Below, piece after piece: positions 54,591 through 63,813 of a DNA stretch of 64,000 nt (its first letter is position 1; every line of letters starts with the position of its first letter). The DNA is from an uncultured Aquimarina sp. Lineage in GTDB: Bacteria; Bacteroidota; Bacteroidia; Flavobacteriales; Flavobacteriaceae. The position numbers and the translations under genes were made by a program. A model generated the notes under the pieces. The model did no database searches, had not been told where the DNA came from, and worked only from the letters and a program-made list of their open reading frames with translations. The stretch is taken from the NCBI GenBank assembly GCA_947500505.1, contig CANMSL010000009.1, positions 62,001-126,000 on the forward strand, in the 5' to 3' direction.

Positions 54591-55004
54591 ATGAAAGTAA
54601 TCGGAATCGAAATTGATAAAAAAAGAGCCATTTGTGTAGTATTGTCCAAAGATGATGAAGGCAGCTATACTAATGATACTGGAAAAATAAAATTTATCGA
54701 AATAAAGGATGATCAGAACAATCAGGAAATACAGATTTTTTTGAAAGAAATCCACAACTTATTTGACACGGTACAACCAAGTCAGATAGCCATCATTAGC
54801 AGACAAACTAAAGGAAAATTTGCCGCAGCTTCGGTTTCTTTTAAACTAGAAGCACTAATCCAATGTTATTCGGAAGTAGAAATAGGTTTTGTTTCCAAAC
54901 AAACGCTAACTGCTTACTATAAAAAAAATGAACTTCCGGTTTCGTTTGATAATGTATATCAGGAAAATGCGACCCGATTAGCAGCATATTTGCTAAGAGA
55001 ATAG
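54591..55004 (+). CDS. DUF3010-family protein
   Basis: A 137-residue protein matching the general pattern of DUF3010: a short N-terminal strand MKVIGIEIDKKRAICVVL, an acidic position in FIEIKDDQ, a helix LKEIHNLFDTVQPSQIAII, then SRQTKGKFAAASVSFKLEALIQ and the C-terminal helix. This fold is RuvC/RNase H-like in arrangement, and Glu/Asp residues would be in place, but a catalytic set was not demonstrated. Function unknown. It lies 120 bases before the exonuclease fusion. Confidence 0.72.
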   Translation: MKVIGIEIDKKRAICVVLSKDDEGSYTNDTGKIKFIEIKDDQNNQEIQIFLKEIHNLFDTVQPSQIAIISRQTKGKFAAASVSFKLEALIQCYSEVEIGFVSKQTLTAYYKKNELPVSFDNVYQENATRLAAYLLRE

Positions 55005-55124
55005 GTTGTCTTCATCTTAAAATTAAAACTCTAAAACAGACATTGATAGGAATTTTTCCATTGGTAAAGGAAAAATTCCAAATATCAAATATTTCTTTTA
55101 GATTTGTATTCCAAAAGAAATGTA

Positions 55125-56504
55125 ATGTCAGAAAAACTATATGCTGTTATCGATGTTGAAACCACGGGCAAAGGAATCCACGGAAATCGTATAACAGAAA
55201 TCTGCATTGTATTGCTAAAAGGAGATACTGTCATAGATAAATTCACCTCCCTGGTGAATCCGGAGTGTAATATTCCACCTTTTATAACCGGTCTGACCGG
55301 TATTGATAACGATATGGTTCGAAGTGCACCGAGATTTTACGAAATTGCAGAGCGAATAGTAGAATTGACCAGAGGAGCTATTTTTGTAGCTCATAATGTG
55401 AATTTTGACTATAATGTTATCAAAGGAGAATTTAAGAACCTGGGGTATTCTTTTATTAGAAAAAAGCTATGTACGGTTCGTCTGTCCAGAAAATTAATTC
55501 CAGGAATGTTTTCTTATAGTCTGGGCAAACTTTGTTCTTCTCTGAATATTCCGTTGGAAGATCGACATAGAGCAGAAGGAGACACAGATGCTACGGTGAT
55601 TCTTTTTCAGCGCATACTGAGTCTTGATCCCGATTTTGAAGTGATCAATAAATTCTTAAATGTGCGTTCTAAAGAAGCAACACTGCCTCCGCACCTTAAA
55701 GCAGAAAATATCGAAGCATTGCCGGATGAAACAGGTATTTATCTCTTTAAAGATCAAAAGGGAAAAGTAATTTATGCGGGTAAGGCTAAGAATATCAAAC
55801 AGCGTGTAATCAGTCATTTTTATGATAAAAAGAATAAAGAGTATGCATTGGGTCAAGCCACATATTCTATAGATTATGAGGTTACAGGTAATGAATTAGT
55901 GGCGTTATTATTAGAATCAGAGAAAATACAGAAACACTATCCTAAGTTTAATCGAGCTCAGAAAAGACCAGTAGCTCCTTATTGTATTATTTTTTATACC
56001 AACAGGAAAGGCGTAATCCAGCTAGCTATAGACAGATCGAATACATTTGATCATTCTGTAGAAATATTTTATAGCAGAGCGGAGGCGATAGAAAAACTGG
56101 AGCAACTTTGCGAAGAATACCAATTATGTCCACGGTATTGCAGTTTGCAAAATACTACAGAGCGTTGTTCGCATTATAAGATTAATAACTGTAAAGGTAT
56201 TTGCGTAGGCGAAGAATCTGTAGCCCTGTATAATATGCGTGTACAAAAGGCATTATCCTCTTTGCGTAAAGATCAAAAGAGCTATTTCATTAAAGAAAAA
56301 GGCAGAACCTTTAATGAGCAAAGTTTTGTAATGATACAAGATGGCATTTATAAAGGTTTTGGATTTATACAGGAAGATGAACAAATCGCAAATATTGAAG
56401 ACTTTGATAATTTCTTATGCCTGCAGAAACACACCTATCATACTACCAAGATCATCAAAAGTTATCTTCGTAAACATGGAGACAGGAATATTGTACCGAT
56501 ATAG
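55125..56504 (+). CDS. DnaQ-type exonuclease fused to GIY-YIG endonuclease domain
   Basis: A 459-residue protein. Residues 1-170 are a DnaQ/PolC-epsilon-like 3'-5' exonuclease (AVIDVETTGKGI for ExoI, FVAHNVNFDYNVI for ExoII, HRAEGDTDATV for ExoIII). Residues about 190-275 are a GIY-YIG domain (LPDETGIYLFKDQKGKVIYAG, KAKNIKQRVISHF), similar to the nuclease half of UvrC/Cho. The C-terminal region is Cys-rich (LCPRYCSLQ, RCSHYKINNCKGICVG) and resembles the UvrC-like zinc region. Fusions of this kind are known in Bacteroidota and act in nucleotide excision-type repair. ATG 55125 is preferred to an upstream TTG. Confidence 0.9.
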   Translation: MSEKLYAVIDVETTGKGIHGNRITEICIVLLKGDTVIDKFTSLVNPECNIPPFITGLTGIDNDMVRSAPRFYEIAERIVELTRGAIFVAHNVNFDYNVIKGEFKNLGYSFIRKKLCTVRLSRKLIPGMFSYSLGKLCSSLNIPLEDRHRAEGDTDATVILFQRILSLDPDFEVINKFLNVRSKEATLPPHLKAENIEALPDETGIYLFKDQKGKVIYAGKAKNIKQRVISHFYDKKNKEYALGQATYSIDYEVTGNELVALLLESEKIQKHYPKFNRAQKRPVAPYCIIFYTNRKGVIQLAIDRSNTFDHSVEIFYSRAEAIEKLEQLCEEYQLCPRYCSLQNTTERCSHYKINNCKGICVGEESVALYNMRVQKALSSLRKDQKSYFIKEKGRTFNEQSFVMIQDGIYKGFGFIQEDEQIANIEDFDNFLCLQKHTYHTTKIIKSYLRKHGDRNIVPI

Positions 56505-56605
56505 AGGATATTAATATTCTTTTCAGAAATTATAACAAAACAATAGCATATCGCTATCACCTAATTTAGTACTTTGACGACTAATCTTTTAATGATTAGT
56601 TGTTT

Positions 56606-57328
56606 ATGAAAAGTATCCTTACCATAGTAATTGCATTCCTCACTATAACTGTTTATAGTCAGAAAACCATTGATTTTCCATCAAAAGATGGGTTAATTAT
56701 GACCGCAGACGTGTATGAAGCAGCCGACAGTAACCAGTTTATTATTCTTTTTCATCAGGCAGGATGGAGTCGGGGAGAATATCAGGAGATCGCTCCAAAA
56801 CTCACTACGTTAGGATATAATTGTCTGGCAGTAGATCAACGATCCGGAGGAATCGTAAACGGGATACAAAATAAAACGAATACTTTGGCAAAAAAAGAAG
56901 GGAAGAAAACTGAATATTCAGATGCTTTTCAGGATATAGAAGCAGCAGTAGCTTATGTAAAAAAAATGTATAATCCTAATAATATTATTATTTGGGGAAG
57001 TTCGTATTCTTCGTCTCTGGTGCTTAAATATGCTGGAGATTATCCGGATTCGGTGAATGGAGTATTATCATTTTCTCCGGGAGAATATTTTGGAAAGAAG
57101 AACTTTATTACGACCAGTGCTGCCAACATAAAAGTTCCTGTGTTTATCACTTCAGCACAAAATGAGAGAAAGAACTGGTCTGGAATTTACGATACGATTC
57201 AATCAGACAAAAAACAATTTTTTCTTCCGGAAACTAAAGGAAACCATGGATCAAGAGCGCTTTGGGATAAATTTGAAGATAACGAAAGTTACTGGAAAGC
57301 GGTCAAGGGGTTTTTAGAAACGATATAG
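56606..57328 (+). CDS. Secreted alpha/beta hydrolase
   Basis: A 240-residue hydrolase with signal peptide MKSILTIVIAFLTITVYSQ. The nucleophile elbow is IIWGSSYSSSLVL (GxSxS), and the oxyanion region FHQAGWSRGEYQ is dienelactone-hydrolase-like. The catalytic His is expected in KGNHGSRALWDK near residue 215. It probably cleaves an ester in the periplasm. ATG 56606 is used because it begins the signal peptide. Confidence 0.85.
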   Translation: MKSILTIVIAFLTITVYSQKTIDFPSKDGLIMTADVYEAADSNQFIILFHQAGWSRGEYQEIAPKLTTLGYNCLAVDQRSGGIVNGIQNKTNTLAKKEGKKTEYSDAFQDIEAAVAYVKKMYNPNNIIIWGSSYSSSLVLKYAGDYPDSVNGVLSFSPGEYFGKKNFITTSAANIKVPVFITSAQNERKNWSGIYDTIQSDKKQFFLPETKGNHGSRALWDKFEDNESYWKAVKGFLETI

Positions 57329-57542
57329 ATATCTAAAAATATACTTGTGCCTTGTCGATGACGGTTAAAAAAAGGTCGCATAAATGAAATGTCAAAATGA
57401 CGCTTTATCAACGAAAACATGTCATAATTTTGAGAGCATGTCCATTACCAAACGATTCTGATGCTACTTTTTTCCTTTATGGAATAAAATTTGAAAAATG
57501 TAGTATGATTTTTTATGGTTTATTATTTGAAATTTTTAAATT

Positions 57543-57725
57543 ATGAAGAAGAAACCTGTCAAAGTTCAGCTTGTTGGGAAAAATAATAATCGGTATCAAA
57601 TAAAATTTCCCAATTTAGAAGTCCCGATTGAGGTAAATGAGCATTTATACAGCAAGATGTTATATAGTGATCAATACCAATTTAGAAATTCTACGGGCAA
57701 TACCGGAAAAGTATACTCCTCATAA
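57543..57725 (+). CDS. Small hypothetical protein
   Basis: A 60-residue protein starting MKKKPVKVQLVGKNNNRYQIKF, beta-rich, with no membrane segment. It lies alone between the hydrolase and gcvP and is followed by a terminator. A flavobacterial gene of unknown function; nothing more can be said from sequence. Confidence 0.6.
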   Translation: MKKKPVKVQLVGKNNNRYQIKFPNLEVPIEVNEHLYSKMLYSDQYQFRNSTGNTGKVYSS

Positions 57726-57741
57726 ACTAGTTATTATTAAA

Positions 57742-57773
57742 ATCAGGTCAAGTATAAAAACTACTGACCTGAT
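57742..57773. terminator. Bidirectional terminator between small gene and gcvP
   Basis: ATCAGGTCA (57742-57750) pairs with TGACCTGAT (57765-57773) between converging genes; A-rich and T-rich flanks on both sides. Confidence 0.75.
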
Positions 57774-57801
57774 GTTTAATTAATTCTATTGTTTAGTAAG
57801 A

Positions 57802-60654
57802 TTACGCCTCTTCCATATACTCTTCAATAGGAGCACAGGTACAAATCAGATTTCTATCTCCATAAGCATCGTCTACACGTCGTACTGTAGGCCAGAATTT
57901 ATTGTCAGCTACATATGATAAAGGATAGGCTGCTTGTTCTCTACTGTATGGAAAATCCCAGACATCAGCAGTTAACATAGCCATTGTATGGGGTGCATTT
58001 TTCATCACATTATTTGGATTATCGGCACTTGCTTCTGCAATTTCCTGTCGAATACTGATCATTGCATCACAAAAACGATCTAACTCTGCTTTACTTTCAC
58101 TTTCTGTAGGTTCGATCATAATCGTTCCCGCAACTGGAAAAGAAACCGTAGGTGCGTGGAATCCATAATCCATTAATCTTTTAGCAATATCCGTGACTTC
58201 GATTCCGTGAGCTTTAAAAGGTCTACAGTCCACAATCATTTCGTGAGCAGCACGACCACGTTCTCCCGAATATAAGGTGCTATAATGTCCGTCTAATCGT
58301 TCTTTAATATAATTAGCATTCAGAATGGCATATTCTGTAGCTTCTTTAAGACCTTGTGATCCTAACATGGCAATATATCCGTAAGAGATCAAACAAGCCA
58401 ATGAAGATCCCCAGGGAGCCGCAGAAATAGCAGTGATAGCTTGTTCTCCTCCTGTTGCAATCACCGGATTACCTGGTAAAAAAGGTACTAACTGTTTTGC
58501 TACACAGATTGGACCAACTCCCGGTCCTCCACCTCCATGTGGGATTGCAAATGTTTTATGTAAGTTAAGGTGACAAACATCAGCACCAATAGCTCCCGGA
58601 TTTGTTAATCCTACCTGAGCATTCATATTAGCACCATCCATATAAACCTGCCCACCATTATCGTGGATAATCTGCGTGATCTCTCTAATTGCAGACTCGT
58701 ACACTCCATGTGTAGATGGATAAGTAACCATTAATGCAGAAAGATTATCTTTATATTTCTCTGCCTTTTCTCTCAGGTCATCTACATCGATATTTCCATC
58801 TTCTGTGGCCTTCGTCACTACTACTTTCATACCAGCCATTACAGCAGACGCAGGATTGGTTCCGTGTGCAGAAGAAGGGATCAAACAGATATTTCTGTGG
58901 TGTTCACCTCGGGACTTATGATATGCACGGATTACCATTAACCCCGCAAATTCTCCCTGAGCTCCTGAATTAGGTTGCAATGAGGTTGCTGCAAAACCGG
59001 TGATCTCTGTTAATTGATCTTCTAATTTTTTTAGAACTTCCTGATATCCTTTTGCCTGTGAAACTGGTGCCATAGGGTGAATGTTACCCCATTGCGGATC
59101 ACTAAGTGGTAACATTTCGGACGCGGCATTCAGCTTCATCGTACAAGAACCCAAAGGTATCATAGAATGATTTAATGAAAGGTCTTTGCGTTCCAGTTTT
59201 TTAATGTAACGCATCAGTTCTGTTTCCGAATGATAGGTATTAAACACTTCATTGGTTAAGAACTCTGTGTTTCGTTTTACAGTTTTCGGAATGTTTGCCG
59301 AAATATCGGATATCGCAATGTTAATACTTTCTTTACCAACAGCTTTTGCAAAAATTGATACAATTGCATTTAGATCTGCAATTGTGGTAGCTTCATTTAA
59401 GGAAATTGAGACAGTTTCTGCATCAGGATAATAGAAATTTACTTCTTGCGCTTCAGCAATTTCTTTGATCTTATCAACATCTGCTTTTACTCGGATGGTA
59501 TCAAAGAAAATTGTATTTAATTGGGGATATCCAATTTTTTCTAAAGTATTTGCAAGTTCAGTAGCAGATTCATGTACTTTATTAGCAATATATTTTAATC
59601 CGTCTTTACCGTGATATACAGCATACATTCCTGCCATTACTGCCAGTAAAACCTGTGCAGTACAGATATTTGAGGTTGCTTTATCACGTTTGATATGTTG
59701 TTCGCGAGTTTGCAGAGCCATTCGCAATGCTCTGTTTCCATTCATATCCTGGGTAACACCGATAATTCTACCTGGAATGTTTCTTTTATATTCTTCTCTG
59801 GTCGCAAAATAGGCTGCGTGAGGACCACCATATCCTAATGGAATTCCGAATCGTTGAGTGGTACCGACCACTACATCTGCACCAAAACTGCCGGGAGATT
59901 TAAGAGCTACCAAACTCAGGATATCCGCAGCTACGGCTACTTTGATTTCTGATTGATGTGCTTTTTCTACGAATTCTGCATAATCATAAACCTGACCTGA
60001 TACACCTGGATATTGCAGGATAGCACCATAATAGTCAGTAGAAAAATCAAAATTTGTATGATCACCTACTACTAATTCGATATCTAGTGGTATTGCTCGC
60101 GTTTTTAATAATGATAATGTTTGTGGAAGAATTTCTTCGGAAACAAAAAACTTATGGATATTTTCTTTTTTCTGATTTCTGGATCGGACGGCAAATAACA
60201 TGGTCATTGCTTCAGCCGCTGCAGTACTCTCATCAAGTAAGGAGGCATTAGCCAATTCCATACCTGTAAGATCACAAACCATAGTTTGGTAATTCAATAA
60301 TGCTTCTAATCTTCCTTGAGCAATTTCTGCCTGATAAGGGGTGTATGCAGTATACCAACCCGGGTTTTCCAGAATATTACGTTGTATTACTGCTGGTAAA
60401 CAAGCTTCGTGATATCCTAAACCAATGTAGGTCTTAAAAACTTTATTCTTAGCCGCTAATTTTTGGATGTGGGCAGAATATTCTTGTTCACTTAAGGCCT
60501 CGTCAAGCTGCAAAGGTGCTTTTAATAAGATGTCATCAGGAACAGTTTCAAAAATAAGTTGATCAATAGAATCAGCTTTAATCGTACGCAACATATCATT
60601 GAGATCCTTTTCTGAAGGGCCTATATGCCTTAGTTTAAATGAATCAGTTTTCAT
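57802..60654 (-). CDS. gcvP: Glycine dehydrogenase (aminomethyl-transferring), P protein
   Basis: PLP-dependent decarboxylase of the glycine cleavage system, here the single-chain form (P1 and P2 domains fused, 950 residues). ATG 60654 is used because the next residues, SFKLRHIGPSEKDLNDML, are the usual GcvP N-terminus. The P1 half has YTPYQAEIAQGRLEALLNYQ; the PLP-binding region is in the P2 half, DVCHLNLHKTFAIPHGGGGPG with the active-site Lys. The other glycine cleavage proteins are not in this window. Confidence 0.97.
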   Translation of the reverse strand: MKTDSFKLRHIGPSEKDLNDMLRTIKADSIDQLIFETVPDDILLKAPLQLDEALSEQEYSAHIQKLAAKNKVFKTYIGLGYHEACLPAVIQRNILENPGWYTAYTPYQAEIAQGRLEALLNYQTMVCDLTGMELANASLLDESTAAAEAMTMLFAVRSRNQKKENIHKFFVSEEILPQTLSLLKTRAIPLDIELVVGDHTNFDFSTDYYGAILQYPGVSGQVYDYAEFVEKAHQSEIKVAVAADILSLVALKSPGSFGADVVVGTTQRFGIPLGYGGPHAAYFATREEYKRNIPGRIIGVTQDMNGNRALRMALQTREQHIKRDKATSNICTAQVLLAVMAGMYAVYHGKDGLKYIANKVHESATELANTLEKIGYPQLNTIFFDTIRVKADVDKIKEIAEAQEVNFYYPDAETVSISLNEATTIADLNAIVSIFAKAVGKESINIAISDISANIPKTVKRNTEFLTNEVFNTYHSETELMRYIKKLERKDLSLNHSMIPLGSCTMKLNAASEMLPLSDPQWGNIHPMAPVSQAKGYQEVLKKLEDQLTEITGFAATSLQPNSGAQGEFAGLMVIRAYHKSRGEHHRNICLIPSSAHGTNPASAVMAGMKVVVTKATEDGNIDVDDLREKAEKYKDNLSALMVTYPSTHGVYESAIREITQIIHDNGGQVYMDGANMNAQVGLTNPGAIGADVCHLNLHKTFAIPHGGGGPGVGPICVAKQLVPFLPGNPVIATGGEQAITAISAAPWGSSLACLISYGYIAMLGSQGLKEATEYAILNANYIKERLDGHYSTLYSGERGRAAHEMIVDCRPFKAHGIEVTDIAKRLMDYGFHAPTVSFPVAGTIMIEPTESESKAELDRFCDAMISIRQEIAEASADNPNNVMKNAPHTMAMLTADVWDFPYSREQAAYPLSYVADNKFWPTVRRVDDAYGDRNLICTCAPIEEYMEEA

Positions 60655-60682
60655 AGCAAAAAACAGTTGAGAATTGAAAGCG

Positions 60683-60690
60683 CAAAAGTA
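60683..60690 (-). promoter_or_regulatory. Putative -7 box of gcvP
   Basis: On the minus strand the sequence reads TACTTTTG (plus CAAAAGTA), matching TAnnTTTG, 29 bases before the gcvP ATG. A TTG at 60715-60717 on the same strand is farther than ideal. Confidence 0.5.
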
Positions 60691-60789
60691 CATATTTAAT
60701 CGCTAAAAATTTCACAATAAATTAACCTAAGGCTACCAAGTTTTTAACCAATTTAGAGTGTTATTAACAGATCCCCCTAAATTAGCACT

Positions 60790-61617
60790 GTGAAAATCCT
60801 AAAAAGTATATTTAATTTTTATATAAATAGTAGTATTCATGTGGCGTTCGCTATTGTGGCCTTAGTAAAACTAACTTTTTTAAAGTTCGAAATATTAGGA
60901 GGGAATACGTACATATATTTTAGTTTTTTTGGTGCGATTGTAGCATATAATTTCGTAAAATATGCAAGTATTTCGAAATTATATCATAGACAATTGACTA
61001 AATCGATGAACGGGATCAAAATATTAACAGGTATTAGCGCAGTACTGTTTGTGTATTTTGGATATCAATTATCACTAGACACTCTGATCTATTTGCTCCC
61101 TTTTATTGTATTAACCATTCTTTATGCTGCACCTGTATTCCCAAATAAGAAGAATCTGCGTAGTGTTGCCGGAATTAAGATTTTTATTATAGGAGTTACC
61201 TGGACTGGAATCACGGTACTAACACCCATTATCTATACAGAAGGGTCTTTAGGGTTTGATATGATTATGGAGATTATTCAACGCTTTTTATTTATAGTGG
61301 TGATTATGTTGCCTTTTGAGATCAGAGACCTACAATATGATGAAAAAGAACTCGAGACTATTCCTCAGAAAATAGGAGTTACCAGAACTAAAGTGTTCGG
61401 TAGTATTTTGTTAGTTATATTCTTACTTCTTACCGCATTTAAGAATGAACTTTATCCTACAGAAATTCTGAGTAGTGTTTTTGTTACAATAATTAGTCTA
61501 TTGTTTTTATGGGCTGCGGATAAAAAACAATCACAGTATTTTTGTTCCTTTTGGGTCGAAAGTATTCCGATAATGTGGTTGACAGTATTGATTATGCTAC
61601 AAAGTTTATTTGGCTAA
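60790..61617 (+). CDS. UbiA-like integral membrane protein
   Basis: A 275-residue protein with about seven hydrophobic segments, from a GTG start at 60790. The second UbiA prenyltransferase motif region is recognisable in EIRDLQYDEKELETIPQKIG (DxxxD, late), but the first motif (NDxxDxxxD) is absent: the corresponding place reads YNFVKYASISKLY. It could be a divergent or inactive member of the family. It overlaps the convergent gene of the 82-residue protein by 12 bases. Confidence 0.7.
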   Translation: MKILKSIFNFYINSSIHVAFAIVALVKLTFLKFEILGGNTYIYFSFFGAIVAYNFVKYASISKLYHRQLTKSMNGIKILTGISAVLFVYFGYQLSLDTLIYLLPFIVLTILYAAPVFPNKKNLRSVAGIKIFIIGVTWTGITVLTPIIYTEGSLGFDMIMEIIQRFLFIVVIMLPFEIRDLQYDEKELETIPQKIGVTRTKVFGSILLVIFLLLTAFKNELYPTEILSSVFVTIISLLFLWAADKKQSQYFCSFWVESIPIMWLTVLIMLQSLFG

Positions 61618-61854
61618 TTCTTTACGCAGCTGGGTTTTCATTTCCTCCTTCTTTGCAGATTCGATTACTTGTACATTGGATTTTCTTATAGCTGTGGTGA
61701 GTTTGTTATTCCTTTTAGAATATGCTCTGGTCACCTTACAATAAAGTAATCTGATATTTAGTTTAATGATTTCCATAATGGAAGCTTCACCATATTGGTT
61801 TTTATCACATATCAGTTTCGCCTGTTCGCAGGAGATTAATAAACTATTACTCAT
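61606..61854 (-). CDS. Small paralog of the ZAS-like protein, without motif
   Basis: An 82-residue protein, similar to its upstream neighbour over almost its whole length: SCEQAKLICDKNQYGEASIME, then IKLNIRLLYCKVTRAYSKRN and a basic tail. The neighbour's HxxxCxxC is replaced by RLLYCKVT, so zinc binding is lost, although Cys residues at two positions remain. It may be a decoy or a diverged regulator that no longer binds metal. It overlaps the convergent UbiA-like gene by 12 bases. Confidence 0.65.
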   Translation of the reverse strand: MSNSLLISCEQAKLICDKNQYGEASIMEIIKLNIRLLYCKVTRAYSKRNNKLTTAIRKSNVQVIESAKKEEMKTQLRKELAK

Positions 61855-61900
61855 TTTTATTACAATTGTAAATACTATTATTTGGGGCTTTATTTGGTTT

Positions 61901-62161
61901 TTATTCTTGCTCAGCCATTTTTTTCTTTAACTGTTCTTTCATTGCATCTTTGGCTGACCGATTAATGCTTATGACTTTAGGATCTTTAAATAAGTTAGTT
62001 AGTTTCGTGTTTTTGGACGAATATTTTCTACAAGCCTTACAATAAATTAGATGAATATTTAATTTTACTTTTTCCCAAAAAGAGGCTTCTTTGTATTGAT
62101 TTTTATCGCAGATGTGATTAACGCTTTCACAACTGACAAATATTTTGTTTCCTTTACTCAT
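61901..62161 (-). CDS. Small ZAS-like putative anti-sigma protein
   Basis: An 86-residue protein from ATG 62161, five bases after the sigma gene; an upstream extension runs into that gene. It contains CESVNHICDKNQYKEASFWE and NIHLIYCKACRKYSSKN. The HLIYCKAC segment fits HxxxCxxC, the zinc-binding motif of ZAS-type anti-sigma factors. There is no membrane helix, so it would act in the cytoplasm. Close pairing with an ECF sigma gene supports the assignment, but the ZAS fold was not shown and the motif is short. Confidence 0.65.
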   Translation of the reverse strand: MSKGNKIFVSCESVNHICDKNQYKEASFWEKVKLNIHLIYCKACRKYSSKNTKLTNLFKDPKVISINRSAKDAMKEQLKKKMAEQE

Positions 62162-62166
62162 GTGTA

Positions 62167-62721
62167 TTAAAACCAGTTTTTTTCCAGGCATTCTGCCATC
62201 GCAGTACGTGCACGATGAATGATTACCCATAGATTAGACGCAGTGATATCAAATTCATTACAAATAGCTTCAGTATCGAATCCTTGTATTGTCTTCATAC
62301 TAAAAATACGAGCTTGTTTTTCTGGTAATTTACCGATGCAATCGTGTATGGCCACACCTAGTTCTTTATTTTCAATTTCCCCTTCGGCATTTTGATCAAA
62401 GGGATCAGCTACTCTTTCTTCCAGCCAGTCTCCTTCAGTCTCTCCATCGTTAGTATAACTAATACGTACTTCTGCCTTTCCTTTTTTACTATTTATTTTT
62501 CTGTAATGGTCTATAATTTTCCTTTTAAGAATCGAAATAAGCCAGGTGCGTTCACTTGCTTCTCCTTTAAAGTTTTTCATAGATTTGAGACCTGCAAAAA
62601 AAGTTTCTTGCACTAAGTCTTGTGCAATCTCCCTGTCGTCAACCCTAACAATGGTATAGTTAAATAAATAATCACTGTACTTGTCTATCCACGTATTAGG
62701 GTCTATCGTGTTTGTTGGCAT
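62167..62721 (-). CDS. ECF-type RNA polymerase sigma factor
   Basis: A 184-residue sigma-70-like factor. Region 2 is visible in LFNYTIVRVDDREIAQDLVQETFFAGLKSM and the core-binding/-10 part FKGEASERTWLISILKRKIIDHYRK; region 4 is the helix-turn-helix LPEKQARIFSMKTIQGFDTEAICNEFDITASNLWVIIHRARTAM. No extracytoplasmic domain or fused regulator is present. It heads a three-gene minus-strand unit with two small paralogous proteins. Its regulon cannot be read from here. Confidence 0.92.
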   Translation of the reverse strand: MPTNTIDPNTWIDKYSDYLFNYTIVRVDDREIAQDLVQETFFAGLKSMKNFKGEASERTWLISILKRKIIDHYRKINSKKGKAEVRISYTNDGETEGDWLEERVADPFDQNAEGEIENKELGVAIHDCIGKLPEKQARIFSMKTIQGFDTEAICNEFDITASNLWVIIHRARTAMAECLEKNWF

Positions 62722-63336
62722 AGTATAAAAGCTCTTTTCTTCAAAAATAGGATAAAAAGTTGAATCTTAAATTAGTTTAAATGATTGAATTGTAGAAGAA
62801 TTTGAAAAGCTTTCTCATAAAACACCTGTAACTGTGTATTATATGGATGGCTGTATGATATTATGTTTGTGTTAATCAATTTAAAATAAAGTCTTGAAAA
62901 AAATACACTGCTTTGTATATTTCAATTGATATTTTATCTGTATTGTAAATACAAGAAGTTGGAAAAAATTTGTTCCGTATTATATAGAGGATAGGAATGT
63001 AAGTTAGTTTCAGCATAAGGGAGCAAGGATGGAAGCCGTAGCTATAGGTTTTGGATACGGTGAGATTAATCGTACCTCTATCTATGAGATTGTCCTGCCA
63101 CCACTACAGCTCAGAGAATGTGCCTTCCAACCTATATTGAAGGTATCGAAGCTAATAACATTATGAGTACATCGGGATAAGTACTCATATACTGCTTTGG
63201 TATTCATGAGTAGGTAGAAAGTTAACGGTTATGATATATTATGGAGAGTTATATGCGTGAAAAGATCAGATGATTAGACATTTACTATTTGACAGTATAT
63301 TATGTAAGAGAGATGAAGTTCGTAAAATTGATATGC
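62722..63336. other. Intergenic region without a confident gene
   Basis: Contains a short ATG frame at 63029-63166 (45 residues, MEAVAIGFGYGEIN) in a patch slightly richer in GC than its flanks, and a perfect hairpin TATGAGTAC (63162-63170) with GTACTCATA (63181-63189). Neither resembles a known element; the frame may be a remnant. No tRNA or repeat array was seen. Confidence 0.3.
62742..62749 (-). promoter_or_regulatory. Putative -7 box of the sigma factor unit
   Basis: On the minus strand TATTTTTG (plus CAAAAATA) matches TAnnTTTG and lies 20 bases before the sigma ATG. The -33 element is not clear. ECF factors often direct their own promoter, which would look different. Confidence 0.4.
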
Positions 63337-63810
63337 TCACTTTTCAGGTAAGTTTTTAATTTTTTTTTCGATTTCCGTTTTAATGAATTGATTTCTTCCC
63401 GAAAGAAATCGTATCAGATGTTTTTTTAAGAATAAGCGATCAAAAATCTCTCCTAAAGCCCCATAAGGAACTTTGTATTCCAGTATGTCTATCATTTCCG
63501 TTCTGGTTTCGGTTTTTTTGAAAATGTGCTGGTGTTTGAAACTTTTAAAATGCCCTTGAATCATTTCATCAATGAAGTAGGTTGGGTATCTTAAGGATGT
63601 TATTTTGCTTTGATGCTTTAGATACAATCCAAAATGTTTTCCTCTCCAGGTAACAGTTTCGTATAGTTCAATTACTCCTGAGGTTTTTCCGGCTATAGCC
63701 TTCTCTTTTGTGTGTATAGCAGAATCCATATGAAGATCAATATTTCTGGCAGCGTTAAAAACTACTTCGATTGGTGCTTGGATTAGTGTTTGTAGATTAA
63801 TGGTAGTCAT
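63337..63810 (-). CDS. SRPBCC-family protein
   Basis: A 157-residue lipid- or ligand-binding fold protein of the SRPBCC/START superfamily: the starting strand TTINLQTLIQAPIEVVFNAARNID, the HTKEKAIAGKTSGVIELYETVTW segment and the long C-terminal helix. It is the downstream partner of the epimerase gene (three bases apart), a pairing seen in many Bacteroidota. Ligand is unknown. Confidence 0.8.
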   Translation of the reverse strand: MTTINLQTLIQAPIEVVFNAARNIDLHMDSAIHTKEKAIAGKTSGVIELYETVTWRGKHFGLYLKHQSKITSLRYPTYFIDEMIQGHFKSFKHQHIFKKTETRTEMIDILEYKVPYGALGEIFDRLFLKKHLIRFLSGRNQFIKTEIEKKIKNLPEK

Positions 63811-63813
63811 AAA

